40,049 nt of DNA from an uncultured Bacilli bacterium. GTDB taxonomy: Bacteria > Bacillota_I > Bacilli_A > RF39 > UBA660. The notes below the pieces were generated by a model that saw only the letters and a list, made by a program, of their open reading frames with translations, was not told the DNA's origin and ran no database searches. Made by a program: the position numbers and the translations under genes. Shown here piece after piece: positions 1 through 8,507 of the stretch; the first letter of the stretch is position 1, and each line of letters starts with the position of its first letter. The stretch is taken from the NCBI GenBank assembly GCA_944358705.1, contig CALVRR010000001.1, positions 1 through 40,049 of the forward strand. Reading direction: 5' to 3'.

Positions 1-2
1 TA

Positions 3-137
3 CTTACAGGAATAGTTGCTTATGCTATGGGATATGTAAACGAAAAAAAAGCAAATGGCTCAATTTTGCCTAGTTGGATCATACACGCATTATCAAACAT
101 ATTCGCCTCAATTATAGCAATGTTTTCTATTATATAA
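3..137 (+). CDS. CPBP family intramembrane metalloprotease, C-terminal fragment
   Basis: This is the last 44 codons of a gene that begins before the window, open from base 3 to a TAA at 135-137. The peptide is hydrophobic and contains SWIIHALSNIFASII, which resembles the last conserved His/Asn-containing membrane helix of CPBP (CAAX protease and bacteriocin-processing) proteins. Family members are multi-pass membrane proteases, often involved in prenyl-protein or bacteriocin processing. Only this tail is visible, so the family call rests on one motif. A hairpin terminator follows at 152-169. Confidence 0.6.
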   Translation, partial: LTGIVAYAMGYVNEKKANGSILPSWIIHALSNIFASIIAMFSII

Positions 138-149
138 ATTACAATTTAT

Positions 150-177
150 AGAGTAGATTAATGTCTACTTTTTCTTT
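150..177 (+). terminator. Rho-independent terminator after the CPBP gene
   Basis: AGTAGA (152-157) pairs with TCTACT (164-169) around a 6-base loop and is followed by a T-rich run. It separates the CPBP gene from rbgA. Confidence 0.7.
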
Positions 178-190
178 TGATTAAAAAGTA

Positions 191-199
191 TGATATAAT
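191..199 (+). promoter_or_regulatory. Extended -10 promoter for rbgA
   Basis: TGATATAAT is an extended -10 element (TGn followed by TATAAT), with no convincing -35 at the usual distance. The predicted start point is near 206, shortly before the GAGGAAG ribosome binding site of rbgA. Confidence 0.55.
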
Positions 200-229
200 G
201 AAATAGATTTTACGCGAGGAAGTGATTAT

Positions 230-1105
230 ATGGAAAATGAAGAAAAAAGTTTCCAAAAAAGCAGTATCAACTGGTATCCAGGGCATATGGCTAAGACGAA
301 GAGAGAGATTCGTGAAAAATTAAATTTAATTGATATTGTTTATGAGGTTATTGATGCTAGAATGCCTAAATCATCTAAAATAGTGGATGTTGATGATTTA
401 ATAAAGGATAAGCCTAGACTTTTAATTATGACAAAGTACGATTTATGTGATAAGAATGAAACAAATAAATTTATTAACTATTATGAAAAACTTGGTTATC
501 AAGTAATTCCTGTTGATTTAATGAATGGTACTAATGTGAGTAAGATTATTGAAGCTAGTGAAGAAGTATTAAAAGAAGAAAATGAGAAAAGGAAAGCTAA
601 GGGATTAAAACCTAGAAATATACGTGCCTTAATTTTAGGAGTACCAAATGCAGGGAAGAGTACATTAATTAATCGTTTGGTAGGGAAAAAGAGTGCTGGT
701 GTTGGTAATAAGCCTGGCTTTACTAAAAGTTTAAGTTGGATTCGTATTCACAAAAATATTGATTTGTTAGATACTCCAGGTATTTTATGGCCAAAGTTAG
801 AAGATCAAGAATCTGCTCATATTTTAGCTAGTTTTTCTTCTATTAAAGAGGAAATTTTAAATGAAGATCAAATTGCTTCCTTTATTTTGAGAAAGTTATA
901 TGAACTTTATCCAAAAGCGTTAGAAGAACGCTATGGTATAAGTGAATTGGATGATGATTTGATTGAAGCTTATGATATGATTGCTAGTCGTAGAGGTGCT
1001 CTTACTAAAGGGGGAGTAGCTGATTATGAGAGAGTTTCTCGTATCATTTTGCAAGACTTTAAAAATGGATATTTTGGACTGATTACTTTTGATCGATTAA
1101 AGTAA
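230..1105 (+). CDS. rbgA: Ribosome biogenesis GTPase RbgA (YlqF)
   Basis: RbgA is a circularly permuted GTPase needed for late assembly of the 50S ribosomal subunit. The permutation is visible: the G4-like TKYD motif (residues 68-71) comes before the P-loop GVPNAGKS (137-144) and the G3 motif DTPG (181-184). The N-terminus carries the NWYPGHMAK signature typical of the family, and a helical C-terminal domain follows. At 291 residues it is of normal length. GAGGAAG lies just upstream of the ATG. As in Bacillus subtilis it precedes rnhB, here separated by its own hairpin terminator. The call is secure. Confidence 0.96.
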   Translation: MENEEKSFQKSSINWYPGHMAKTKREIREKLNLIDIVYEVIDARMPKSSKIVDVDDLIKDKPRLLIMTKYDLCDKNETNKFINYYEKLGYQVIPVDLMNGTNVSKIIEASEEVLKEENEKRKAKGLKPRNIRALILGVPNAGKSTLINRLVGKKSAGVGNKPGFTKSLSWIRIHKNIDLLDTPGILWPKLEDQESAHILASFSSIKEEILNEDQIASFILRKLYELYPKALEERYGISELDDDLIEAYDMIASRRGALTKGGVADYERVSRIILQDFKNGYFGLITFDRLK

Positions 1106-1118
1106 AATTTTGTAAATT

Positions 1119-1150
1119 AGAATAATCTTTCTTTATTCTTTTTTTTCTTT
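1119..1150 (+). terminator. Rho-independent terminator after rbgA
   Basis: AGAATAA (1119-1125) pairs with TTATTCT (1133-1139), followed by a long T run. It suggests rbgA is monocistronic. Confidence 0.75.
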
Positions 1151-1153
1151 GTA

Positions 1154-1162
1154 TGCTAGAAT
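1154..1162 (+). promoter_or_regulatory. Extended -10 promoter for rnhB
   Basis: TGCTAGAAT is an extended -10 element about 24 bases before the rnhB start. No good -35 is seen. Confidence 0.45.
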
Positions 1163-1185
1163 GAATTTAGATTTGAGGTATTGAT

Positions 1186-2169
1186 ATGACAAAAGAAGAA
1201 ATATATAAAAAAATAGATAGTTTGGGATTTGATAGACATGATTTTATTATTATTACTGGTACTAGTTTAGTATGTCATGATGTTATTGATCAGACGGATG
1301 ATATTGATCTTGCTTGCAGTAAGGAAGTGTTTGATTCTTTAGAGTGGCCGGTAAGGGTAGAACATGGGTCGGAAATAAAATATAAAGATTGTTTTGATAT
1401 TGATTATAATTTGTATGACTTGGAGCATATAGATATTATTGATGGGTATCAATGTAGTGATTTGGTTACATGTTATGAGTTGAAAAAAAGTATGAATAAG
1501 CCAGGTGATAAGAAATTAATTCAGAAATTAGAGCTTATGGTTTGTAGTCAGGATAATTATTATTTTGAACGTAAGTTAAGAAGTGAAGGAGTTACTTTGA
1601 TTGCTGGTGTGGATGAAGTAGGGCGTGGTCCCTTGGTGGGGCCTGTTGTTGCAGCTTGTGTTATTTTACCTGAAGAGTTTTCTTTAGAGGGACTTACAGA
1701 TTCTAAAAAGTTAAGTGAGAAAAAGAGAGAATTTTATTATGATGAGATTATGAGGCAAGCTATTAGTGTTGGTGTTGGTATTATTTCGGAAGAAAAAATT
1801 GATGAAGTTAATATTTATGAGGCAACGAAACTTGCTATGAGGGAAGCTATTTCTAAATGTAGTGTAAGACCAGAACATATTTTAATAGATGCCATGCCTC
1901 TTTCTTTGGATATTCCCACTACTTCTATTATTAAGGGAGATCTTAAAAGCATAACGATTAGTGCTGCTAGTGTAATTGCGAAAGTAACTAGAGATCGGAT
2001 GTTAGATGAGTTAGATAAAAAGTATCCTATGTATGATTTTAAAGATAATAAAGGATATCCTACCAAAAAACATTTGGAAGCGATTGAAAAATATGGTATT
2101 ATTCCGGAACACCGTAAGAGTTATGGACCAGTTCGGGATTATTTAGAGAAACAACTTAGTCTTTTTTAG
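1186..2169 (+). CDS. rnhB: RNase HII with an N-terminal nucleotidyltransferase-like domain
   Basis: Residues about 133-327 are a complete RNase HII, which cuts the RNA strand at ribonucleotides embedded in DNA. The start of the fold [13 protein letters not shown] (D143, E144), LIDAM (D235) and KGDLKS (D252) supply the four acidic catalytic residues. The first ~118 residues are not the usual Bacillus N-terminal extension. They read as a small nucleotidyltransferase fold: TGTSL at 24-28, TDDIDL at 37-42 (DxD-type metal site) and a closing [12 protein letters not shown] helix like those of AbiEii/aminoglycoside-type nucleotidyltransferases. Both parts are in one uninterrupted frame with no internal ribosome binding site noticed. 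At 327 residues the protein is 70-130 residues longer than usual. The RNase HII call is firm; activity of the N-terminal domain is inference. Confidence 0.93.
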   Translation: MTKEEIYKKIDSLGFDRHDFIIITGTSLVCHDVIDQTDDIDLACSKEVFDSLEWPVRVEHGSEIKYKDCFDIDYNLYDLEHIDIIDGYQCSDLVTCYELKKSMNKPGDKKLIQKLELMVCSQDNYYFERKLRSEGVTLIAGVDEVGRGPLVGPVVAACVILPEEFSLEGLTDSKKLSEKKREFYYDEIMRQAISVGVGIISEEKIDEVNIYEATKLAMREAISKCSVRPEHILIDAMPLSLDIPTTSIIKGDLKSITISAASVIAKVTRDRMLDELDKKYPMYDFKDNKGYPTKKHLEAIEKYGIIPEHRKSYGPVRDYLEKQLSLF

Positions 2170-2210
2170 GAAATCTTGCTTTTTTGATTATAATATATAT
2201 GAGGTGACTT

Positions 2211-2849
2211 ATGGGATTTTTATCTGATTTTATTGGTGAAGTGAGAATGAATTATTATAGGGATCATGCGTATTTTCTTGGGGCTTCTCCTAGATTCTTT
2301 TATCATGTGTATTCTGGACAATGTTTACAGGTGGATAAAATGATTATTAGTTCTCCAACCAAAGATATTTTAGATAGAAAAATAAGTTCGGCTCTTGGTC
2401 ATCATAAAATTTCTGACTTTTATGATTTTAGTTTGGCTATGGGAAAGTTTACTGGAGTGTATAATGTATGGAATTATCAACCTTTGTCTTATGAGATGAG
2501 GCAAAAGATTGCGACTATGAAAGTAGATTCTTCCTTGGTAGAAAAATTTTTAAGTCAACATTTGGATAGTATTGTAAGATACTTTCAAGATTTTTATGGG
2601 ATATCTTCTGAACAAGTACAACAAGATATTTCTATGATGTTTTCTATTGTCGATGATGATAGTATTTATCGAAGTGTTGTTTGTCAAGATGTTGGTAAAA
2701 TTTTGATTGCTACTAGTTTGTCGTATAAAAATATTTCTTCAGCATATCTTTCTTCTCATATTTCGAATTGTATTGCTAGTGGGAAAATGGTAAGAAAATT
2801 TGATGAGTTATGTTCTGTTTTAAAAACTAGTAAAGTTATGAGAAGATAA
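2211..2849 (+). CDS. Hypothetical protein
   Basis: This 212-residue protein is not recognised. It has no signal peptide or clear membrane segment, and is mixed helical with many aromatic residues (YYRDHAYFLGASPRFFYHVY near residues 15-34). The start is supported by GAGGTGA just before the ATG, with TATAAT at 2189-2194 as a probable -10. It sits between rnhB and topA, where well-studied relatives have other genes. It looks lineage-specific; no function is proposed. Confidence 0.75.
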   Translation: MGFLSDFIGEVRMNYYRDHAYFLGASPRFFYHVYSGQCLQVDKMIISSPTKDILDRKISSALGHHKISDFYDFSLAMGKFTGVYNVWNYQPLSYEMRQKIATMKVDSSLVEKFLSQHLDSIVRYFQDFYGISSEQVQQDISMMFSIVDDDSIYRSVVCQDVGKILIATSLSYKNISSAYLSSHISNCIASGKMVRKFDELCSVLKTSKVMRR

Positions 2850-2856
2850 TTTTTCG

Positions 2857-2885
2857 TTGACAAAAACATAAATTATTAGTATAAG
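2857..2885 (+). promoter_or_regulatory. Promoter for topA
   Basis: TTGACA (2857-2862), a 17-base spacer and TATAAG (2880-2885) form a strong sigma-A-type promoter, with GGAGG before the topA ATG. Confidence 0.8.
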
Positions 2886-2909
2886 TATATAGAGTTAAGG
2901 AGGCGTTTC

Positions 2910-4943
2910 ATGTCAAAGAATTTAGTGATTGTCGAAAGTCCTAGTAAAAGTAAAACTATTGAGAAGTATTTAGGAAATGATTATAAAGTTGTTTCTTCTA
3001 AGGGACATATTCGTGATTTGGCAACAACTGGACAATATGGACTTGGTGTTGATATTGAAAATGGATTTAAGCCTAATTATATTCCTATTAAAGGAAAAGG
3101 TTCTGTTATTAAAGAATTAAAAAAAGATGTAAAGGACAGTGACATGGTCTATCTTGCAAGCGATCCGGATCGTGAGGGAGAAGCGATTGCTTGGCATTTA
3201 AAAGATGCTTTAGGAATTAAAGATGATAAGTATAAGAGAATTTTATTTCATGAAATTACTCATGATAAAGTGTTAGATGCTATAAAACATCCTACGGTTA
3301 TTGATGATAACTTAGTAAAAAGTCAAGAAACACGTAGAATTTTGGACCGTATTATAGGTTTTCGTCTTTCTAAATTATTACAAAGTAAAATTGGAGCTAA
3401 AAGTGCTGGTCGTGTACAGAGTGTTGCTTTAAAATTAATTGTAGATCGTGAAAGAGAAATTGATCGATTCCATCCAGAAGAATATTGGACAATTACGGCT
3501 ATTTTTCCAGATTATGAGGCAGTATTATTTAAATATAAAACAGAAGATATTGAATTAAAGAGTGAGGAAGAAGCTAATAAAGTTTTGGATGCTCTTGGAG
3601 ATATTTATACGGTAGAGTCTATTGAGCAAAAAGAAAGAGCTAGAAAGAGTAAGTTTCCATTCATTACTTCTACGTTACAACAAGAAGCTTCTACAAAATT
3701 AGGATTTCCTGCTAAGAAAACGATGAGTATTGCTCAAAAGTTATATGAAGGTATTGATTTAGAAGACGAAACGGTTGGTTTAATTACCTATATGAGAACG
3801 GATTCTATTCGATTATCGGATGATTTTATTGTTCCCGCTAGAAAATATATTGAAGAAAAATATGGTAAAAACTATGTAGGTGTTGTTAAGAAGAGTAAGA
3901 AAAAAGAAAATGTACAAGATGCTCATGAAGCTATTCGTCCTACTAGTGTTATGCGTACTCCAGAAGTAGTAAAGCCTTATTTAAAATCCGATGAGTTTAA
4001 ATTATATTCTTTGATTTATAAACGTACTTTAGCGTCATTAATGGCGGATGCGAAAGTAAACCAAACTACGATTGTTTTTGATAATCATGATTATAAATTC
4101 AAGACGACGGGACAAGTTTTACTTTTTGAAGGTTATTTAAAAGTTTATAAAGATTATGAGTCTAGTGAAGATAAAATTCTTCCGGAAGTTAATGATAAAC
4201 AAGAATGTGTTGCGACGGATGTTTCTAGTGAACAACACTTTACGAAACCTCCAGCTAGATATACGGAAGCAAAACTTATTAAAGAATTAGAGGAATTAGG
4301 AATTGGTCGACCATCTACGTATGCAAAAATTATTGATACTATTAAAGAACGTAATTATGTAGAGATGGAAGATAAGAAATTTAAACCTACGGAAATGGGA
4401 ATAGAAACTACGGATAAATTACAAGAGTTCTTTAGTGATTTGATTAATGTAGAATATACTCGTGATATGGAAGAGGACTTGGATAAAGTTGCGGAAGGTA
4501 AAGAAGTCTGGAATGAACTTTTGGATAAGTTTTATCAGTTGTTTGAACCTAGAGTAAAAAATGCTTTTTCTGATATGGAAAAGAAAGCACCAGAGGAAAC
4601 GGGAGAAGTTTGTCCAGAGTGTGGTAGTCCTCTTGTGGTACGTAATGGTCGTTATGGGGAATTTGTTGCTTGTTCTAATTATCCAACTTGTAAATATATC
4701 AAAAAAGAAAAGCAAGAAGAAGTTGTTGTGATGGACTGTCCTTTATGTGATGGTAAGATTGTGGAGAAAAAGACACGGAAAGGGAAAATCTTTTATGGTT
4801 GTCAAAATTATCCGAAATGTAAATTTGCTTCCTGGGATAAGCCAGTTTCAGGAAAATGTCCAGAATGTGGAAATTATTTGGTAGAGAAAAATGGAAAAGT
4901 AAAATGTAGTAGTTGTTCTTATGAACAAGAAGCTCAATCATAA
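2910..4943 (+). CDS. topA: DNA topoisomerase I
   Basis: This type IA topoisomerase relaxes negative supercoils through a transient tyrosine-DNA bond. The Toprim domain is at the N-terminus, with E9 in VIVESPSK and the acidic triad D85, D87, E89 in SDPDREGEA. The active tyrosine is Y294 in GLITYMRTDS. Three C-terminal Cys4 zinc ribbons follow (starting near residues 570, 612 and 651: CPECG, CPLCD, CPECG). The 677-residue length fits the Bacillus enzyme. The downstream terminator hairpin overlaps the stop codon. The neighbours rnhB and xerC match Firmicutes gene order. Confidence 0.98.
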   Translation: MSKNLVIVESPSKSKTIEKYLGNDYKVVSSKGHIRDLATTGQYGLGVDIENGFKPNYIPIKGKGSVIKELKKDVKDSDMVYLASDPDREGEAIAWHLKDALGIKDDKYKRILFHEITHDKVLDAIKHPTVIDDNLVKSQETRRILDRIIGFRLSKLLQSKIGAKSAGRVQSVALKLIVDREREIDRFHPEEYWTITAIFPDYEAVLFKYKTEDIELKSEEEANKVLDALGDIYTVESIEQKERARKSKFPFITSTLQQEASTKLGFPAKKTMSIAQKLYEGIDLEDETVGLITYMRTDSIRLSDDFIVPARKYIEEKYGKNYVGVVKKSKKKENVQDAHEAIRPTSVMRTPEVVKPYLKSDEFKLYSLIYKRTLASLMADAKVNQTTIVFDNHDYKFKTTGQVLLFEGYLKVYKDYESSEDKILPEVNDKQECVATDVSSEQHFTKPPARYTEAKLIKELEELGIGRPSTYAKIIDTIKERNYVEMEDKKFKPTEMGIETTDKLQEFFSDLINVEYTRDMEEDLDKVAEGKEVWNELLDKFYQLFEPRVKNAFSDMEKKAPEETGEVCPECGSPLVVRNGRYGEFVACSNYPTCKYIKKEKQEEVVVMDCPLCDGKIVEKKTRKGKIFYGCQNYPKCKFASWDKPVSGKCPECGNYLVEKNGKVKCSSCSYEQEAQS

Positions 4944-4965
4944 AGATGATTGAGTTCTTTCTTTT
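4933..4965 (+). terminator. Rho-independent terminator overlapping the topA stop codon
   Basis: CTCAATCAT (4933-4941) pairs with ATGATTGAG (4946-4954) around AAAG, followed by a T/C-rich tail. The TAA stop (4941-4943) lies at the stem-loop junction. Confidence 0.85.
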
Positions 4966-4967
4966 CC

Positions 4968-4996
4968 TTGACAAAAAAGAAATCGATAGCTATATT
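4968..4996 (+). promoter_or_regulatory. Promoter for the 5040 gene
   Basis: TTGACA (4968-4973), a 17-base spacer and TATATT (4991-4996) form a good vegetative promoter placed directly after the topA terminator. Confidence 0.8.
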
Positions 4997-5039
4997 TTAA
5001 TTATTAGATATCATATAAATCTAAGAATAGAGGTAGTTT

Positions 5040-6194
5040 ATGAAAAAGTATTATTTAATAGCAAGGAATCGAGATACCAATTCTTTTTCCATCGTGAAAT
5101 TGAAGGAAAAATGGTATAAATCTTATGGTAGTGATGAGATGATAAGAGGACATCTTTTGTCCGATATTGATTTAGTTACTACGCGTTTTGATAATGAAGA
5201 AGAAATGGCCAATATGATGTGTCAAAATGGCTATATTTCTAGTGCTAATGTTGATTGTTATATTGTGTCTTTTTCTAATTATCATGGAAAAGAAATTCTA
5301 AAAACAAAAGAAGTTTTATATAAAAATCATGATAGCAAAAGAATTGAAGATCTTCGAGTGCTTGCTAAATATTATTCCAATCCAAATTCTTATCCACATC
5401 CAAGTGGGGTGGTTGATCATTTATTGGATAAGTTTTGTACTAAGGCATTTTATAATGAAGAATTTCGTAAATTCGTATTGATTTCTTTAGATACGTTACC
5501 TAAAAATATTACTCGCTACTTTCAAAAGTCGGAGGATATGCCTCCTTATCGAATGAAATATGAATCTTCCTGGGCAAAAGATAATTATTCTGTTTTAAGG
5601 TCTATGACTGAAGCTTTTGAACGTTTTGATATTTTTGAGGGGAAAGATAGGCAAGGACAATACATGGATTATTTGAATGCTAGAAATCCTTATCGAAAGA
5701 AAATAGAGGAACAAATTAAACGACAAATTGATCCTAAAAATGTTGAAGGACAGATTTCTTTGATGGATTATGAAGAGTTTGATAAACCAATTACTTCTTC
5801 TTATTCTTTGGATATTGAAGTTGATGATACTACAAAGAGAAAGGAAATAAGGGAAATTGTTAAGAATATGCCACTTACTTTATTTTCTAACACATCAAGA
5901 GGGTGTCAATTAAAAGAAAATTCCAATCTTTCTAATTCAAGTGATCAAGATTTATATTATTCTCTTTTGTCTAGTAAGATGGTTTCTATTATATATCATT
6001 ATGCTTTACATTCTTCGTTGTTACAAACGGCACTTAAAGTAGGGGGAAATACGAATTTAATAGAAGAAGACATCCGTAAAGATGAAGAGGCTTTAAATAA
6101 GAGATTAAATGATCAGAGGACTTTGTCTAAAGTATACCAATGGTGTCAAATTTATCAAAAAACTACTTCTTATGGAACGGGAAAACGAAAATAA
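5040..6194 (+). CDS. Hypothetical protein upstream of xerC
   Basis: This 384-residue protein is not recognised. It has no signal peptide or membrane helix, looks soluble and mixed, and has a Lys/Arg/Glu-rich C-terminal third ending in a basic tail (TSYGTGKRK). It has its own strong promoter and an AGAGGTAG site before the ATG. Its stop is 13 bases before the xerC GTG, so the two are probably co-transcribed and translationally coupled. In B. subtilis trmFO lies between topA and xerC; this protein shows no TrmFO features such as an N-terminal GxGxxG dinucleotide site. Function unknown. Confidence 0.75.
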   Translation: MKKYYLIARNRDTNSFSIVKLKEKWYKSYGSDEMIRGHLLSDIDLVTTRFDNEEEMANMMCQNGYISSANVDCYIVSFSNYHGKEILKTKEVLYKNHDSKRIEDLRVLAKYYSNPNSYPHPSGVVDHLLDKFCTKAFYNEEFRKFVLISLDTLPKNITRYFQKSEDMPPYRMKYESSWAKDNYSVLRSMTEAFERFDIFEGKDRQGQYMDYLNARNPYRKKIEEQIKRQIDPKNVEGQISLMDYEEFDKPITSSYSLDIEVDDTTKRKEIREIVKNMPLTLFSNTSRGCQLKENSNLSNSSDQDLYYSLLSSKMVSIIYHYALHSSLLQTALKVGGNTNLIEEDIRKDEEALNKRLNDQRTLSKVYQWCQIYQKTTSYGTGKRK

Positions 6195-6207
6195 AGAAGG
6201 TGATATT

Positions 6208-7113
6208 GTGAAACAGGATTTGGAACATTATCTTGATTATTTAAAGTTTCAGAAAAATTATTCTTTATATACTGTAGAAAATTATCAACAAGATATTTTG
6301 GAGTTTTTTTCTTATTTAGAAAGAGAAGGACTCCATTATAAAAAACTTGTTTATAGTGATTTGCGTTTTTTTCTAATGTATTTAAAGGAGGAGAAAAAAG
6401 ATAAGAATTCTTCTATTGATCGGAAACTTAGTTCGTTACGTGGTTTTTATCAGTTTTTAGCAAATGAAGGAGTTGTTTCTAGTAATGTTTTTCGTCTGCT
6501 TAGTGGTCCTAAGAAAGAAAAAAAATTACCTAGGTATTTTGAATATAATGAGTTGGAGGCTTTGTTTGAGGCTTGTGATTTATCTAGTCCTCTTGGACAA
6601 AGGAATCGCCTTATTTTAGAAATGTTATATGCTACCGGGGTTCGAGTAGGTGAACTTGTTTCTATTAAGGTTTCTGATATTAATCAAGGAAGTCGTACGA
6701 TTTTGATTTTAGGGAAGGGAAATAAAGAGAGAATTGTTCCTTATGGTGAATATTGTGAAGAGATATTAAATTTGTATTTAAAGGAAGGTTATTTATCTTT
6801 AAATACGAAAAATAGTCCTTATTTATTTTTAAATCATCATGGAGAAAAACTTACAGAACGAGGAGTTCGTTATTTATTAGAAGAAGTTATAAAACATACT
6901 AGTATTCAAAAAAATATTTCTCCACATATGATTCGTCATAGTTTTGCAACACATTTATTAAATCAAGGTTGCGATTTGATGACGGTACAAAAACTCTTGG
7001 GGCATGAAAGTATAAAAGCAACACAGGTTTATACACATGTTACGACAGATAGACTTCGTGATGTTTATCGTAGTAGTTTTCCTAGAGCAAAGATTGAGTC
7101 GGATAATAAGTAA
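6208..7113 (+). CDS. xerC: Tyrosine recombinase XerC (CodV)
   Basis: This tyrosine recombinase resolves chromosome dimers at dif sites with a partner recombinase. It has an N-terminal SAM-like core-binding domain (about residues 1-90) and a catalytic domain with R146 (ATGVRVGEL), K170, H240 and R243 (HMIRHSFATHLL), H266 (LLGHES) and nucleophile Y275 (VYTHV). The GTG at 6208 is preferred because AGAAGGTGAT lies 4-13 bases before it and gives a standard 301-residue protein; an in-frame ATG at 6109 would overlap the upstream gene and add a tail unlike the family. The position after topA supports XerC rather than XerD. Confidence 0.92.
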   Translation: MKQDLEHYLDYLKFQKNYSLYTVENYQQDILEFFSYLEREGLHYKKLVYSDLRFFLMYLKEEKKDKNSSIDRKLSSLRGFYQFLANEGVVSSNVFRLLSGPKKEKKLPRYFEYNELEALFEACDLSSPLGQRNRLILEMLYATGVRVGELVSIKVSDINQGSRTILILGKGNKERIVPYGEYCEEILNLYLKEGYLSLNTKNSPYLFLNHHGEKLTERGVRYLLEEVIKHTSIQKNISPHMIRHSFATHLLNQGCDLMTVQKLLGHESIKATQVYTHVTTDRLRDVYRSSFPRAKIESDNK

Positions 7114-7140
7114 TTAATTTATGTTGAAGGAGGTGACTTT

Positions 7141-8019
7141 ATGGAAAAGGATATATTACAGATTTTTAAGAATTTAATGGCAATCCATGAGGAAAATTTT
7201 TTGGATGGAGTTGTAGGGGAAGAAAGAATTCGTTTGTTAGAAAAACATGTTATGGATGTTTTTCAGGGCGTTTATACTGGTGGAGAGGCGATTCCTCAAC
7301 CAGATTTATATCAATTTCCTATGAAAATTCAAAAAGCGATTGAATTGTATTCGAGTTCTGATTTTACTAAGATCAATGGTTTCTTACGTCAACATCAAGG
7401 TTATGTTAAGGGAACAGGTGAAAAAGTAAAGGAGTTTGATCTTGTTACTTTTGAGGATAAAGAATATGATTTGGATGGAGTAATTGATTCTTTGGATTAT
7501 GTAATTGATAAGTTTAAAAGTGATAAAGATTTTATCTTTTTTCGAGGTTGTGATATAGCACAGTTTCAAGATTTTGGAGTTTCTTCTTCTGAGGAGCTGG
7601 ATTCTTTTGTTGGGAAATCTTTTGTTGAACATTCCTTTTTATCTACTACTAGCGCTTTAGGTGGTCAATTTACTATTTCTTCTCCTATTGTTTTAGCTAT
7701 TCATGTTCCTGAAGGTAGTTGTTTTCTTCCTATGGATTCACAACTTGCTTTAAAAGGAGAAAAAGAAGTTTTATTAGAAAGAGAAACACGTCTTTCTGTT
7801 GGAGGGGTTGAAAAGATTGGTGATCAGTATTTTGTTTATATGCAGTCTAGTCCTATGGAAAAAACCATTGTGCAGGATATGGATTCTATTCATTTGACTT
7901 CTGATGATGATTCTCTTAGTCTTTCTAAATCTTATGACGATGATTATGATTCTGATCTTTCTATTATGTTAGATGATATGGATGTAGTGGAGGATAGTCA
8001 ACCTAAAAAGAATAAATAA
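7141..8019 (+). CDS. Predicted ADP-ribosyltransferase (C3/VIP2-like exoenzyme domain)
   Basis: The protein shows the core of R-S-E class ADP-ribosyltransferases, which move ADP-ribose from NAD+ to a target. In order: a helical lead-in ending in FTKINGFLR (75-83), the arginine strand FIFFRGCD (R135), the STS-type motif SFLSTTSA (S168-T170) and the catalytic loop LKGEKEVLLER, with ExE at E207 and E209. The segment VGKSFVEHSFLSTTS also matches the family pattern. There is no signal peptide, so the protein is predicted cytosolic unless delivered by another route. Residues ~255-285 form a Ser/Asp-rich acidic tail. It has a near-perfect AAGGAGGTGA site and lies 27 bases after xerC, probably in the same operon. 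Target and biological role are unknown. Confidence 0.78.
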   Translation: MEKDILQIFKNLMAIHEENFLDGVVGEERIRLLEKHVMDVFQGVYTGGEAIPQPDLYQFPMKIQKAIELYSSSDFTKINGFLRQHQGYVKGTGEKVKEFDLVTFEDKEYDLDGVIDSLDYVIDKFKSDKDFIFFRGCDIAQFQDFGVSSSEELDSFVGKSFVEHSFLSTTSALGGQFTISSPIVLAIHVPEGSCFLPMDSQLALKGEKEVLLERETRLSVGGVEKIGDQYFVYMQSSPMEKTIVQDMDSIHLTSDDDSLSLSKSYDDDYDSDLSIMLDDMDVVEDSQPKKNK

Positions 8020-8028
8020 TCTTTATTA

Positions 8029-8056
8029 TTGACTGATATTTTATTTTTACTATAAT
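8029..8056 (+). promoter_or_regulatory. Promoter for the 8088 gene
   Basis: TTGACT (8029-8034), a 16-base spacer and TATAAT (8051-8056) lie right behind the ADP-ribosyltransferase stop codon. The next gene therefore has its own transcription start. Confidence 0.75.
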
Positions 8057-8087
8057 AAAAAACAACTTTTGAAAGGAATGTGTTTTT

Positions 8088-8504
8088 ATGCAATATGAAG
8101 TAGGCTGGGATACTAGTGGTAGACGTTGTGTAATTGATGAATATGGAAAATGGATTACTAATATTCCTAACAATATGTCTGAGAATGAAGTTTTACTTCG
8201 TTTAGGTAGTGGAGAAATAGTTTTTTTCGATGGTCGTAATCAAGGAATGCAAAATATTCCTGCGGCTTTGGTAAATGAAAATATTAGACCTCAAGTTGCT
8301 CCTAGAGAAGATTGGGCAATTTATGATGAAATATTTAATTTATGGTATGCAGATATTGATGATATTGATCTTAGACATACCGATGAAATTTTTGCTGAAG
8401 CTAAAGAAGTAAGAGATGCAGGAGGAGATATTGATACGGTTATTTATCGTTATGTTCCTATACCAGCTTGGAAAAAGAAAGCCAAGGTAGAAAAAAACAA
8501 TTAA
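8088..8504 (+). CDS. Hypothetical acidic protein
   Basis: This 138-residue soluble protein is not recognised. It is acidic and Trp-rich (VGWDTSGRRC, EDWAIYDEIFNLWYADIDD) with a basic C-terminal tail (KKKAKVEKNN). It has its own promoter and terminator, so it is a monocistronic unit directly after the ADP-ribosyltransferase gene. A partner or immunity role is possible from position alone, but the separate promoter makes that only a weak hint. Confidence 0.7.
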   Translation: MQYEVGWDTSGRRCVIDEYGKWITNIPNNMSENEVLLRLGSGEIVFFDGRNQGMQNIPAALVNENIRPQVAPREDWAIYDEIFNLWYADIDDIDLRHTDEIFAEAKEVRDAGGDIDTVIYRYVPIPAWKKKAKVEKNN

Positions 8505-8507
8505 ACG

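Noticed and set aside
7141..8019. Prophage or mobile island around xerC and the ADP-ribosyltransferase
   Set aside because: XerC lies in its normal place after topA, no phage structural genes, att-like repeats or transposase are seen, and composition does not change noticeably.
8011..8030. Terminator after the ADP-ribosyltransferase gene (AATAAT/ATTATT)
   Set aside because: Only six A/T pairs and no T run follow, so it is too weak to call.
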